Below are positions 40,667 to 49,509 of a stretch of DNA of 64,000 bases, one piece after another (positions within the stretch are counted from its first letter, which is position 1; each line of letters starts with the position of its first letter). The translations under genes were made by a program, and so were the position numbers. The notes beneath the pieces are model-generated. The model was not told the origin of the DNA. It saw only the letters and a program-made list of their open reading frames with translations, and did no database searches. The stretch is from Microbacterium hatanonis (GTDB taxonomy: Bacteria > Actinomycetota > Actinomycetes > Actinomycetales > Microbacteriaceae): contig NZ_VRSV01000001.1 of NCBI RefSeq assembly GCF_008017415.1, forward strand, positions 124,001-188,000. The letters run 5' to 3'.

Positions 40667-41815
40667 ATGCGGCTCGAAGCGATCAGCGGCGACGAACCCC
40701 GGGCGGTTCTGCGGGCGCTCCGGGGCGCGGTGCTCGGAGCCGGTCCGGCGATCGCCCTCGGGGCGACGGATGCTGCGCTCCCGGTCGAGGTGCCGCCGGG
40801 CACGGCGGTCGTCGTCACCACCTCCGGGTCGACGGGCGTGCCGAAGTCGGTGGCGCTCAGCCGCAGCGCCCTGACCGCCAGCGCGCTCGCGACCGCGGCG
40901 CGCCTCGGGGAGGGCGCGTGGCTGCTCGCCCTGCCGGCCGGCTACGTGGCGGGCCTGCAGGTGCTCGTACGCTCGCTCGTGTCGGGGCGGGAACCCGCCA
41001 TCCTCGCCGGACGTTTCTCCCCCGAGGCGTTCGCTGCGGCGGCCCGCTCGATGGCGTCGAGCGTCGGGGGAGTGCGCGTTCCCACCTACACCTCGCTCGT
41101 GCCGACGCAGGTGCAGCGGCTCCTCGACGCTGCCGACCACGACCCCGACGTGCTCGGGGCGGTGCGCTCGTTCGAGCGCATCCTCGTCGGCGGCCAGGCG
41201 CTGCCGCCCGCCGTGCGCGAGCGGGCGGAGGGCCTGGGCGTGCGGCTGGCCCGCACCTACGGCTCGACCGAGACCAGCGGCGGGTGCGTGTACGACGGCG
41301 TCGCCCTCGACGGCGTCGCGCTGCGCGTGGAGGGCGGCGAGGTGCGGGTGTCGGGCCCGACGCTCGCGGACGGCTATCTCGGCGACCCCGAGAGGACGGA
41401 TGCCGCCTTCCTCCGCGACCCCGACGGCACGCGCTGGTACCGCACGGGCGACTCGGGACGCATCGACGACGGGGTGCTGAGCATCCACGGGCGGATCGAC
41501 AACGTGCTCGTCTCGGGCGGGGTGAACATCTCCCTGGACCGCGTCGAGCAGGCGGTGCGCGGGGTCCGCGGTCTCGAGTCGGCCGTCGTCGTCGCGGTGC
41601 CCGACGAGCAGTGGGGCGAGGCATCGGTCATCGTCGCGGCCCGCGATGCCGATACCGACGGCGTGCTCGAACGCGCCCGCGACGCGGTGGAGGCGCGGGT
41701 CGGACGCCCCGCCCGTCCGTCGAGGGTGTGCTTCGTCGACGAGCTCCCCCTGCTCCCCTCCGGAAAGCCCGACCGCGCGGCGGCGCGACGACTCGCGGTG
41801 GACTCGGCCACGTAG
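40667..41815 (+). CDS. menE: o-Succinylbenzoate-CoA ligase
   Basis: 382 residues, shorter than the usual 450-500 because the N-terminal part of the adenylating domain is reduced, as in actinobacterial MenE. The P-loop TTSGSTGVPKSVALS is at about residues 51-65; TYGSTETSGG, YRTGDSGRID and LPSGKPDRAAARRL (catalytic Lys) follow. GACGAGGAG lies before ATG 40667. It makes OSB-CoA for MenB, whose gene is 64 bases upstream. Confidence 0.93.
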   Translation: MRLEAISGDEPRAVLRALRGAVLGAGPAIALGATDAALPVEVPPGTAVVVTTSGSTGVPKSVALSRSALTASALATAARLGEGAWLLALPAGYVAGLQVLVRSLVSGREPAILAGRFSPEAFAAAARSMASSVGGVRVPTYTSLVPTQVQRLLDAADHDPDVLGAVRSFERILVGGQALPPAVRERAEGLGVRLARTYGSTETSGGCVYDGVALDGVALRVEGGEVRVSGPTLADGYLGDPERTDAAFLRDPDGTRWYRTGDSGRIDDGVLSIHGRIDNVLVSGGVNISLDRVEQAVRGVRGLESAVVVAVPDEQWGEASVIVAARDADTDGVLERARDAVEARVGRPARPSRVCFVDELPLLPSGKPDRAAARRLAVDSAT

Positions 41816-41866
41816 CATCCGCCCCGTGCTCCGAGCCCGCGACCCGCGACGGGACGGTCGCCGCCG

Positions 41867-41872
41867 TAGGAT
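41867..41872 (+). promoter_or_regulatory. -10 element of a leaderless promoter (menA)
   Basis: TAGGAT, 8 bases before ATG 41881. Confidence 0.5.
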
Positions 41873-41880
41873 CTCTCCTC

Positions 41881-42852
41881 ATGGCAGGCAAGACGCGAAA
41901 GACCCGAACGAGCACCGCCAAGCGGCAGCAGCCGCGCGGAAACCCGCGCAAGGCGCAAGGTGCACCGCCGCCGCCCCCGAAGGCGACGGCGCGCGACTGG
42001 ATCGGCGCGGCACGGCTGCGCACGCTTCCCCTGGCGATCACCCCGGTGCTCATCGGAACCGGCGCCGCCCGGCTCGTCGACAACCAGTTTCACTGGGTCA
42101 TCGCGCTCACCTGTCTCGCGGTGGCGGTGTTCCTGCAGATCGGCGTGAACTACGCCAACGACTACAGCGACGGCATCCGCGGCACCGACGACTTCCGCGT
42201 CGGCCCCGCGCGTCTCACGGCCTCGCGCCGCGCGAAGCCGCGCACCGTGCTGATCGTGGCGCTGGTGTTCTTCGCCCTGGCCGGACTCGCCGGTGTCGCG
42301 CTGGTGATCCGCAGCCAGCAGTGGTGGCTGCTCCTGGTGGGCGCCGCCTGCATCGCCGCGGCCTGGTTCTACACCGGCGGCAAGCGCCCCTACGGCTACG
42401 CCGGACTGGGCGAGCTGTTCGTCTTCGTCTTCTTCGGGCTCGTCGCCACCGTCGGCACCACGTGGGTGCAGGTGCTCTCGATCCCGCAGGAGGCCTGGTT
42501 CGGGGCGGTCGCGGCAGGGTTCCTCGCCGTCGCGGTGCTGCTGGCCAACAACCTGCGCGACATCGACCAGGACAAGGTGGCGGGCAAGAAGACCCTCAGC
42601 GTCCGCATCGGCAAACGGGCGACCCAGGTGCTGTTCACCGCGCTGGTGCTGCTGCCCTTCGCGATCGCGGTGTTCCTCGCGCAGTTCTACCCCGGCGCGT
42701 GGCTGACCCTCATGGCGCTGCTCGCGGCGCTCCCGGCGATCCTGATCGTCTGGACCTACCGGGCGCCGCGCGAACTGGTCACCGCACTCGCGCTGACGTC
42801 GCTCACGTCGGTGGCGTACGGCGCTTTCCTCTTCTGGGCCTTCATCGGCTGA
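41881..42852 (+). CDS. menA: 1,4-Dihydroxy-2-naphthoate polyprenyltransferase
   Basis: 323 residues. A basic, proline-rich N-terminus of about 38 residues is followed by eight or nine helices. UbiA-family Asp motifs: NYANDYSDGIRGTDDF (about residues 90-105) and NNLRDIDQDKVAGKKTL (about 223-239), which bind Mg and the prenyl diphosphate. It joins DHNA to the chain made by a polyprenyl diphosphate synthase such as the one at 52238, releasing CO2. Confidence 0.95.
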   Translation: MAGKTRKTRTSTAKRQQPRGNPRKAQGAPPPPPKATARDWIGAARLRTLPLAITPVLIGTGAARLVDNQFHWVIALTCLAVAVFLQIGVNYANDYSDGIRGTDDFRVGPARLTASRRAKPRTVLIVALVFFALAGLAGVALVIRSQQWWLLLVGAACIAAAWFYTGGKRPYGYAGLGELFVFVFFGLVATVGTTWVQVLSIPQEAWFGAVAAGFLAVAVLLANNLRDIDQDKVAGKKTLSVRIGKRATQVLFTALVLLPFAIAVFLAQFYPGAWLTLMALLAALPAILIVWTYRAPRELVTALALTSLTSVAYGAFLFWAFIG

Positions 42853-42890
42853 CGCGGCGTCCGCGATCGAGCGGATGCGGCGCGTCAGCC
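42847..42890. terminator. Bidirectional terminator between menA and the DUF4229 gene
   Basis: Outer arms GGCTGACGCG and CGCGTCAGCC (10 bp perfect) enclose an inner TCCGC/GCGGA stem. The first arm begins in the last codon of menA, and the second ends one base before the end of the convergent gene. Confidence 0.75.
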
Positions 42891-42891
42891 G

Positions 42892-43185
42892 TCAGGCGTC
42901 GGAGTCGCGGCGCGCGTCGTCGACGGCGTCTTCGCTGTCGGCGTCCACCTGGGCGCCGCGGGCCTCGGCGCGCGCGGCTCGGCGTTCGGCGAGGCCCCCC
43001 GAGACGGACTCGAGCGGGCGGCGCAGGAACAGTAAGGACAGGCTGAGACCGATCAACGCCGCGAAGATCGCGGCGAGCCAGTACAGCCCGTTCTGGAAGG
43101 CGGGGAACAGCATCAGCACCGAGAACGGCACGAGGAACGCGAGCAACCGCAGCACGGTGTAGAGGAAAGCGGAGCGGACGCGCAT
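42892..43185 (-). CDS. DUF4229 family small membrane protein
   Basis: 97 residues. Two hydrophobic segments (about residues 8-28 and 34-53) with the family opening RVRSAFLYTVLRLLAFLVPF, then a charged cytoplasmic tail rich in Arg, Glu and Asp. Function is unknown; the gene is conserved near men genes in actinobacteria. Start ATG 43185 is supported by a TAGAAT box 6 bases upstream. Confidence 0.85.
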   Translation of the reverse strand: MRVRSAFLYTVLRLLAFLVPFSVLMLFPAFQNGLYWLAAIFAALIGLSLSLLFLRRPLESVSGGLAERRAARAEARGAQVDADSEDAVDDARRDSDA

Positions 43186-43191
43186 CGGGCC

Positions 43192-43197
43192 ATTCTA
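43192..43197 (-). promoter_or_regulatory. -10 element of a leaderless promoter (DUF4229 gene)
   Basis: TAGAAT on the reverse strand, then GGCCCG (6 bases), then ATG 43185. Confidence 0.55.
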
Positions 43198-43237
43198 GAT
43201 CCGCCCCGGCGCAAGGCCGACGTTCAGGCGGCGCACC

Positions 43238-43243
43238 TAGGAT
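43238..43243 (+). promoter_or_regulatory. -10 element of a leaderless promoter (PLDc_N gene and menD)
   Basis: TAGGAT followed by six G residues and ATG 43250. The G run is too close to the start to be a normal ribosome site. Confidence 0.55.
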
Positions 43244-43249
43244 GGGGGG

Positions 43250-43669
43250 ATGACAAGGGTGCTGCTCATCGGGGCGCTCGTGGCGACCGCATTCTGGGTG
43301 TACACGATCGTCGACTGCGCCCTTCAACCTCCCCAGCGTCACCGCGGTGTGAGCAAGGGCATCTGGATCGTCATCACGATCCTCCTCCCCGTTCTCGGCG
43401 GTGTGCTCTGGTTCGCCGTGGGCCGCGGTCGCGCATCGTCGGCGCGCAAGCACCGTGCCCCCGACGACGATCCCGAGTTCCTCGGCAGCATCGGCACGAT
43501 CAGCGACCAGGACGAACGCATCCGCCGTCTCGAAGAAGAGCTCGCGATGCTCGATTCCGAGGCAGCCGACCCCCAGACCCCTCCGGCCGCGCCGGGCAGC
43601 ATCCCTCCCACCGAGAAGCCGACCGACGACGGCGACGACTCGCGCGGTCAGCGCGGCGCCGTCGGCTGA
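43250..43669 (+). CDS. PLDc_N domain membrane protein
   Basis: 139 residues. Two helices (about residues 3-23 and 39-58) with the PLDc N-terminal domain pattern VYTIVDCALQPPQRHRG, then SKGIWIVITILLPVLGGVLW, then an 80-residue acidic, proline-rich tail without catalytic HKD motifs. It lies directly before menD (1-base gap), so the two are transcribed together. Function is unknown. Confidence 0.87.
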   Translation: MTRVLLIGALVATAFWVYTIVDCALQPPQRHRGVSKGIWIVITILLPVLGGVLWFAVGRGRASSARKHRAPDDDPEFLGSIGTISDQDERIRRLEEELAMLDSEAADPQTPPAAPGSIPPTEKPTDDGDDSRGQRGAVG

Positions 43670-43670
43670 C

Positions 43671-45443
43671 GTGAGCGCGCCCGAGCACGGGGCGGCCTCG
43701 CCCGCGACGGATGCCGCCGCCGCTCTCCTCGGTGCGTTGATCGCCCGTGGCGTGGAGCACGTCGTGCTCAGCCCGGGCTCGCGCTCCCAGGCGCTCGCCC
43801 TCGTCGCCGCCGACCTCGAACGAGCGGGTCTTCTGCGTCTGCACGTGCGGATCGACGAACGCGTCGCCGGGTTCACCGCGCTGGGCATCGGGCGTGAGAC
43901 CGGGGTGCCCGCAGCCGTGATCTGCACGTCGGGCACGGCCGTGGCGAACCTCCTCCCTGCGGTGCTCGAAGCGCACCACTCCGGTGTGCCGCTCCTCCTG
44001 CTCACCGCCGACCGGCCGCCGGAGCTGCGCGGCATCGGCGCCAACCAGACCACGCGGCAGCCCGGCATGTTCACGCAGGCGGTGCGGCTCGAGCTCGACG
44101 TCGCTGTACCCGACGAGACCGACGCCGACGGCACCGGCGAGGGCACGCGGATGCTGCGCGACCTGGCAGCCGAGGCGCTCGCAGCCTCCCTCGGCGACGG
44201 CCGGCCCGCCGGGCCCGTGCACCTGAACCTGCCGTACCGCGAGCCCCTCGGGGGCGCGGTGCCTGTGTGGGTCGCCGAGCCGACGTCGACCGTGGCCGCC
44301 GCCGTCGACGAGGCGCCCGACACCTTCGGCGCGCTGTACCAGGGCGGTGGCGGCATCGGAGACGCGGATGCTTCGCCCGCGGCCGAGGCGCCGCTGGTCC
44401 TTCCGCGCGGTCCGCGCACCGTCGTCGTCGCGGGTGCCGATTCGGGTCCGGCTGCGGAAGACCTCGCGCACCTCGGCGGCTGGCCGCTCGTCGCCGAGAT
44501 CGTCAGCGGCGCCCGGTTCGGCCGGTACCTCGTGCACGGATACCGCGGGTTGCTGCGCGACCCCGACCTCGGAGGCGCGATCGAGCGGGTGGTCGTGTTC
44601 GGCCATCCGACGCTGAGCCGCGAGGTGACGCAGCTGCTCTCCCGCACCGACGTCGAGGTGGTGGCGCTGCGCGGACCCGGCGAACCTCTCAACCTCAACG
44701 GCGCGACGGTGACGGTCGACGCCGTCGGCGTCGATGCCGGCGACGCGGATCGCGAGTGGCTGGGACTCTGGATGCGCGCGTCCCGCGACGCATCCGTCGA
44801 TCTCTCCCCGGCCGCCCCCGATGCCGAAGCCCTCGCCTCCAGCGTGCCGAGCGAACGGCGCGGCGCCCTCGCCTCCGAGGTCGCCGCGCTGCGCGCCCCC
44901 CTCGACAGGGAGGCGCTCGTCGATGCGGTGTGGCGCGCGACCTGGCCCCACGACCGCCTGATGTTCGGCTCCTCGCGGCTCGTGCGGGTGGCCGACGCGG
45001 TGCTCGGCGGAAAGAAGGTGCCGGTGCACGCGAACCGCGGTCTCGCGGGGATCGACGGCACGATCGCGACGGCCACGGGAATCGCGGCGGCGAGTCAGGC
45101 CGACGGACGACCCGGCGTCACCCGCGTGCTGCTGGGCGATCTGGCGTTCCTCCACGACGTCGGGGCGCTGCTCCTGCCTCCCGGCGAGACGGAGCCGCGA
45201 CTGCAGATCGTCGTCGGCAACGACGGTGGAGGCACGATCTTCGACGGGCTCGAGGTGGCCGGAGTCGCCGAAGCGGAGGCGATGGAGCGCGTGCTGTACA
45301 CGCCGCAGGCGGTGCGTCTCGAACAGCTCGCCCTCGCGTACGGGTGGGAGTACCACCGCGTCACGACCCGCTCTGCGCTCGACCAGCTGCTCACGGCGCC
45401 GGCCGGTGGACGGCAGCTGATCGAGGTTCCGCTCGCGCGATGA
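43671..45443 (+). CDS. menD: 2-Succinyl-5-enolpyruvyl-6-hydroxy-3-cyclohexene-1-carboxylate synthase
   Basis: 590 residues from GTG 43671. ThDP enzyme joining isochorismate and 2-oxoglutarate, the first committed menaquinone step. HVVLSPGSRSQALALVA near residue 30, RIDERVAGFTALGIGRETG with the cofactor glutamate, and the ThDP/Mg motif VVGNDGGGTIFDGLE near residue 515 are present. GTG follows the previous stop by one base, so translation is probably coupled. Confidence 0.94.
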   Translation: MSAPEHGAASPATDAAAALLGALIARGVEHVVLSPGSRSQALALVAADLERAGLLRLHVRIDERVAGFTALGIGRETGVPAAVICTSGTAVANLLPAVLEAHHSGVPLLLLTADRPPELRGIGANQTTRQPGMFTQAVRLELDVAVPDETDADGTGEGTRMLRDLAAEALAASLGDGRPAGPVHLNLPYREPLGGAVPVWVAEPTSTVAAAVDEAPDTFGALYQGGGGIGDADASPAAEAPLVLPRGPRTVVVAGADSGPAAEDLAHLGGWPLVAEIVSGARFGRYLVHGYRGLLRDPDLGGAIERVVVFGHPTLSREVTQLLSRTDVEVVALRGPGEPLNLNGATVTVDAVGVDAGDADREWLGLWMRASRDASVDLSPAAPDAEALASSVPSERRGALASEVAALRAPLDREALVDAVWRATWPHDRLMFGSSRLVRVADAVLGGKKVPVHANRGLAGIDGTIATATGIAAASQADGRPGVTRVLLGDLAFLHDVGALLLPPGETEPRLQIVVGNDGGGTIFDGLEVAGVAEAEAMERVLYTPQAVRLEQLALAYGWEYHRVTTRSALDQLLTAPAGGRQLIEVPLAR

Positions 45444-45556
45444 CGAGGTGCCCGGACACCTCGGGTGTTCGTGTTGCGTAGTACTCTCCATTACGCGGTA
45501 GCATCGACTGCGCGTTAGGTAGCGTGCGAGAAGCGAACCGGTCCGAGGGGGACGAC

Positions 45557-46594
45557 ATGGGTGTTGCCAGGCGATGGGTCTTTCCCATCCTCCGAATCGT
45601 GCTGATCGCGGTCATCGCGATCGCCCTCGCGAAGCTCGCGTTCTTCCCGGACCGCGCAGTGGAGGCCGATTCCGCCATGCCGACCGGCGCCGTCATGGAG
45701 CCGACGATCCCCGTCGCCGTCGGGACGATCACCAACGACGTCGTGCTCGACGCGACGGTGTCGGCCGACCCCGCCGTCGCGGTGAAGTCGACGGCCGAGG
45801 GGACCGTCAACAAGATCTACACAGAAGTCGGGGCCACCGTGAACGCCGACCAGGCGATCTTCGACGTCAAGGTCGAGATCGTGCGCGACCCGTCGAAATC
45901 GGTCGACGCCGAGGGCAACCCCCTGCCGCCGATCTACCGGTACGTCGAGGTGACCGCCCCGACGTCGGGCACACTCAGCTCCCTCGACGTGATCGCCGGG
46001 CAGGCGGTGTCGATCGGCCAGGCCGCGGGGCAGGTCGCCCCGCCCACCTACTCCGTCACGGGCTCGCTGCAGCCCGCCCAGCAGTACCGGTTGCTGAATC
46101 AGCCCACCGAAGCATCCGTCGCCATCACCGGCGGCCCCGCGCCCTTCAGCTGCACGGGATTGCGCATCGTCACCCCGCTCGCCGGCGCGAACGCCGACGC
46201 CTCGACGGCGACGGGGGGCACGGCCGATCCGGGCTCCGGAACCACGACGACCGTCAGCTGCCCGGTGCCCGAGGGTGTCACGGTCTTCCCCGGCCTCGCC
46301 GCCGAGATGACGATCGCGGGCGGCCGCGCCGAAGGCGTGCTCGTGGTGCCGACCACGGCGGTGCGAGGAGCGGCGCAGAGCGGAGCGGTGTGGGTCGTCG
46401 CCGCCGACGGCGCCGTCGAGGAGCGCGCCGTGGGGCTCGGGCTGAGCGACGGCCGCCAGGTCGAGATCACGGGCGGTCTCGCCGACGGAGACGTCGTGCG
46501 CGAGTTCGCCCCCGGAGCCGACGCTCTCGTCCCGGGGCCCGACGGGTGCACGACGATGCCCGACGGCTCCATCGTCTGCGGGGACATGCCGTGA
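45557..46594 (+). CDS. Membrane-fusion (HlyD/MacA-like) subunit of an ABC exporter
   Basis: 345 residues from ATG 45557 with GAGGGGG upstream. One N-terminal helix (about residues 7-26), then a biotinyl-lipoyl-like part (VKSTAEGTVNKIYTEVGATV and VTAPTSGTLSSLDVIAGQAV), a region with two cysteines, and a C-terminal barrel with VLVVPTTAVR. No long coiled-coil hairpin is present, as expected without an outer membrane. It is operonic with the ATPase and permease genes that follow. Confidence 0.85.
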   Translation: MGVARRWVFPILRIVLIAVIAIALAKLAFFPDRAVEADSAMPTGAVMEPTIPVAVGTITNDVVLDATVSADPAVAVKSTAEGTVNKIYTEVGATVNADQAIFDVKVEIVRDPSKSVDAEGNPLPPIYRYVEVTAPTSGTLSSLDVIAGQAVSIGQAAGQVAPPTYSVTGSLQPAQQYRLLNQPTEASVAITGGPAPFSCTGLRIVTPLAGANADASTATGGTADPGSGTTTTVSCPVPEGVTVFPGLAAEMTIAGGRAEGVLVVPTTAVRGAAQSGAVWVVAADGAVEERAVGLGLSDGRQVEITGGLADGDVVREFAPGADALVPGPDGCTTMPDGSIVCGDMP

Positions 46595-47337
46595 CGCTGC
46601 TGCATCTGGAGGCGGTGACCCGCACGGTCCTGCCGCCCGACCAGCCCGCGCTGACGATCCTCAACGGTGTCGACCTGACCGTCGTCGAGAACGACCGCAT
46701 CTCGGTCGTCGGGCGCTCCGGATCGGGCAAATCGACCCTCCTCAACATCCTCGGGCTGCTCGATCTGCCCACCAGCGGCATCGTCGAGTTCGCCGGACGC
46801 CCGGTGAAGGACTACTCCTCCAGGGAGCGGGATCGGGTACGCGGCCGCGAGATCGGCTTCGTCTTCCAGCAGTTCAACCTGCTTCCCGGGCGCACCGCCC
46901 TCGAGAACGTCATGATGCCGCTCTACTACGCCGAGGGCCGCCAATTCTGGCGACGGCGGGCGCTCGCGGCCGAGATGCTCGAGGAGGTCGGACTCGGCCA
47001 CCGCCTCGAGAGCCTGCCCGACCGCCTGTCGGGCGGAGAGCAGCAGCGGGTCGCGATCGCGCGCTCCCTCGTGCGCGGGCCGCGCCTGATCCTGGCCGAC
47101 GAGCCGACCGGTGCCCTCGACCTGGACACCGGCCAGTCGGTCATGGAGCTCATCGACGCCGTCGCCGCGCGCACGAAGGCCGCCCTCGTCGTGATCACCC
47201 ACGACCCGGCCATCGCCGCCCGGTCGCGTGATCACTACCGCCTCGAAGCGGGGGTGCTGACCCGGGCGACCGATGCCTCCGCATCCGCCGCCTCCGAATC
47301 GCGGCGCCTCCTCGCCGCCGCGGAGCCGACGTCGTGA
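46591..47337 (+). CDS. ABC exporter ATP-binding protein, MacB/LolD type
   Basis: 248 residues from GTG 46591 (4-base overlap upstream). Walker [10 protein letters not shown] near residue 41, Q-loop [18 protein letters not shown], signature LSGGEQQR near 148, Walker [13 protein letters not shown] and H-loop VVITHD. The LxP/ALENV pattern marks the mechanotransmission family. It powers the FtsX-like permease next to it. Cargo could be a peptide, an antibiotic or a lipoprotein. Confidence 0.93.
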   Translation: MTLLHLEAVTRTVLPPDQPALTILNGVDLTVVENDRISVVGRSGSGKSTLLNILGLLDLPTSGIVEFAGRPVKDYSSRERDRVRGREIGFVFQQFNLLPGRTALENVMMPLYYAEGRQFWRRRALAAEMLEEVGLGHRLESLPDRLSGGEQQRVAIARSLVRGPRLILADEPTGALDLDTGQSVMELIDAVAARTKAALVVITHDPAIAARSRDHYRLEAGVLTRATDASASAASESRRLLAAAEPTS

Positions 47338-48587
47338 ACCGGCTGCTCACCGGCTTCGTCGGCGCGCTCGCCGAGGCCTGGCAGGAGGTGCGCATCCATC
47401 GCACCCGAGTGCTGCTGTCGCTCGTGGGAGTCGCGGTGGCGGTCTGCTCGCTGACGACGGTCGTGGCGCTGGGCGGGATCATGCAGCAGGCGACCACCGA
47501 GCTCAGTGAGAGACAGAGCGGACGCCCGGCGAGCGTCTGGCTGAACGCTTATCGCAACGACGGTCAGGCCGTCGACACCGCCACGCTCGACGCCGCCTGG
47601 GAGACGGCGACCGCCCGGTACGGCATCTCGTACGCCAGTCGCAACGCGAGCACGCAGATGCCCGTCGATTCGCCTGCCGGGGTCGTGCAGGTCGGAACGC
47701 AGGGGGTCGACCAGCCCTACGGCGAGATGCACCGCGTGCGGATGCTGGAGGGGGAGTGGTTCTCGGCCGAGACCGCCGAGATGCTGGCGCCCCGGGTGAT
47801 CGTCAACGAGTACTTCTGGAACACGCTCGGGCGTCCCGACCTCGCGCAGCATCCGACCCTCTCCCTCGGCGGGTTCGAGGGCACGGTCGCCGTGATCGTC
47901 GGGGTCACGCCGTCGCCCGACTGGGACACCTACCCGTCGATGTACATGCTCGCCGACCAGCTCGGCGCCTACCAGGCGGCCGACGCCGTCGCCGGTGCGG
48001 GTGCTGCCCCCGTCGACCCCTACGCGGGCTCGTCCGTGCAGTACGAGATGTGGTTGCCGCCCGAGAACTGGGAGGAGCTGTCCGATCTCGTGACACGCGA
48101 CGTCTCCTCCGACCTCGGCGAGGGGACGAACGTCGACGTCTACCGGCAGGACGCCGCGTACTACGGCAACGACTCGTTCGTGGTGGTGCAGCTGGTGGTG
48201 TCGGGGATCGCCGTGCTGGTGCTGCTGCTCGGGGCGCTCGGACTCGTGAACATCGCGTTGGTCACCGTGAAGCAGCGGGTGCGTGAGATCGGCATCCGCC
48301 GCAGCTTCGGTGCGACCGCGGGGCGGGTGTTCTTCGCCGTCATGATGGAGAGCGTCGTGGCGACCGTCGTCGCCGGTGTCGTCGGCGTCGCCGCGGCGAT
48401 CCTCATCGTGCAGAGCCCGTGGGTGCGCGACCTCATCGGTCAAGGCCTGATCGAGGACTTCCCGCCGTTCCCGGTCGACGCGGCCGTGCTCGGGCTCGTC
48501 GCGGCCTGCGCGGTGGGCGCTCTCGCCGGGCTCCTCCCGGCGCTGGTGGCCGTGCGCGTGAAGGTGATCGACGCGATCCGTTACTGA
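47334..48587 (+). CDS. ABC exporter permease, MacB/FtsX type
   Basis: 417 residues from GTG 47334. One N-terminal helix (LLSLVGVAVAVCSLTTVVAL, about residues 24-43), a large external domain of about 230 residues, and three C-terminal helices beginning FVVVQLVVSGIAVLVLLLGA. The cytoplasmic coupling helix VKQRVREIGIRRSFGATAG is typical. It forms a mechanotransmission exporter with the two preceding genes. Confidence 0.92.
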   Translation: MNRLLTGFVGALAEAWQEVRIHRTRVLLSLVGVAVAVCSLTTVVALGGIMQQATTELSERQSGRPASVWLNAYRNDGQAVDTATLDAAWETATARYGISYASRNASTQMPVDSPAGVVQVGTQGVDQPYGEMHRVRMLEGEWFSAETAEMLAPRVIVNEYFWNTLGRPDLAQHPTLSLGGFEGTVAVIVGVTPSPDWDTYPSMYMLADQLGAYQAADAVAGAGAAPVDPYAGSSVQYEMWLPPENWEELSDLVTRDVSSDLGEGTNVDVYRQDAAYYGNDSFVVVQLVVSGIAVLVLLLGALGLVNIALVTVKQRVREIGIRRSFGATAGRVFFAVMMESVVATVVAGVVGVAAAILIVQSPWVRDLIGQGLIEDFPPFPVDAAVLGLVAACAVGALAGLLPALVAVRVKVIDAIRY

Positions 48588-48645
48588 CGCGGTGTCCGGC
48601 GGGCAAGGGATGGCGCCGCACGGACGGCGGGCGGAAGATGAACCG

Positions 48646-49500
48646 ATGAGCGCACACGGATGGACCACTCCCGCCCGCGAGGCCCTGCGCGTCGGCGCCG
48701 GGTTCCGGCTGGCCGACCTCGACCCCCGCGAGACGCCGGGGTACGAAGGGTCGAAGACGACGGGGGCCGCCGACCTCGCCGACGGCGTGCCGACGCTCGA
48801 CGATCTGCAGGAGCGCCTCTTCGCGCAGAGCGTGGCCGGCACGGCGTCGGGCTCTGTGCTGCTGGTGCTGCAGGGCATGGACACCTCGGGCAAGGGCGGG
48901 ATCGTCCGCCACGTCGTCGGCGCCGTCGACCCGCAGGGCGTCGAGCTGGCGTCGTTCAAGAAGCCGACCGCCGAGGAGCTGCAGCACGATTTCCTCTGGC
49001 GCATCGCGAAACGCCTGCCCGCACGCGGCAAGATCGGCGTCTTCGACCGGTCGCACTACGAGGACGTGCTGATCGGCCGGGTGCGCAGCCTCGCCCCCGC
49101 CGATGAGATCGAACGACGGTACGGAGCGATCGAGCGCTTCGAGGCGGATGCCGCGGACCGCGGCATCCGGGTCGTGAAGGTCATGCTGCACATCTCGAAG
49201 GACGAGCAGAAGGAGCGACTGGCCGCGCGCCTGGACCGCCCGGAGAAGCACTGGAAGTACAACCCCGGCGACGTGGACGAGCGCGAGCTCTGGGACGACT
49301 ACATGGCCGCGTACCAGGTCATGCTCGAGCGCACCTCGACCGACGTCGCGCCGTGGTTCGTGGTGCCCGCGGACCGCAAGTGGTTCGCGCGCCTGGCCGT
49401 GCAGCGGCTGCTGCTCGCCGCGCTCGATGACATCGACCCGAGGTGGCCGGTCGCCGACTACGACGTGGAGCGCGAGAAGGAGCGGCTCGCCTCCTCCTGA
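48646..49500 (+). CDS. Polyphosphate kinase 2 (PPK2) family protein
   Basis: 284 residues from ATG 48646 with GGAAG upstream. Walker A is in LVLQGMDTSGKGGIVRHVVG (about residues 66-85) and Walker B in GVFDRSHYEDVLIGRV, with the lid region DRPEKHWKYNPGD. It uses polyphosphate to phosphorylate nucleoside mono- or diphosphates. Single-domain size fits class I or III. It converges on menF with a 9-base gap. Confidence 0.93.
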   Translation: MSAHGWTTPAREALRVGAGFRLADLDPRETPGYEGSKTTGAADLADGVPTLDDLQERLFAQSVAGTASGSVLLVLQGMDTSGKGGIVRHVVGAVDPQGVELASFKKPTAEELQHDFLWRIAKRLPARGKIGVFDRSHYEDVLIGRVRSLAPADEIERRYGAIERFEADAADRGIRVVKVMLHISKDEQKERLAARLDRPEKHWKYNPGDVDERELWDDYMAAYQVMLERTSTDVAPWFVVPADRKWFARLAVQRLLLAALDDIDPRWPVADYDVEREKERLASS

Positions 49501-49509
49501 CCCCCGGCC

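Noticed and set aside
45474..45525. Several TTGCGT/TAGCAT/TAGCGT boxes before the MacA-like gene
   Set aside because: Spacings of 19 or more bases and competing hexamers do not allow one promoter to be chosen, although a promoter in this gap is likely.
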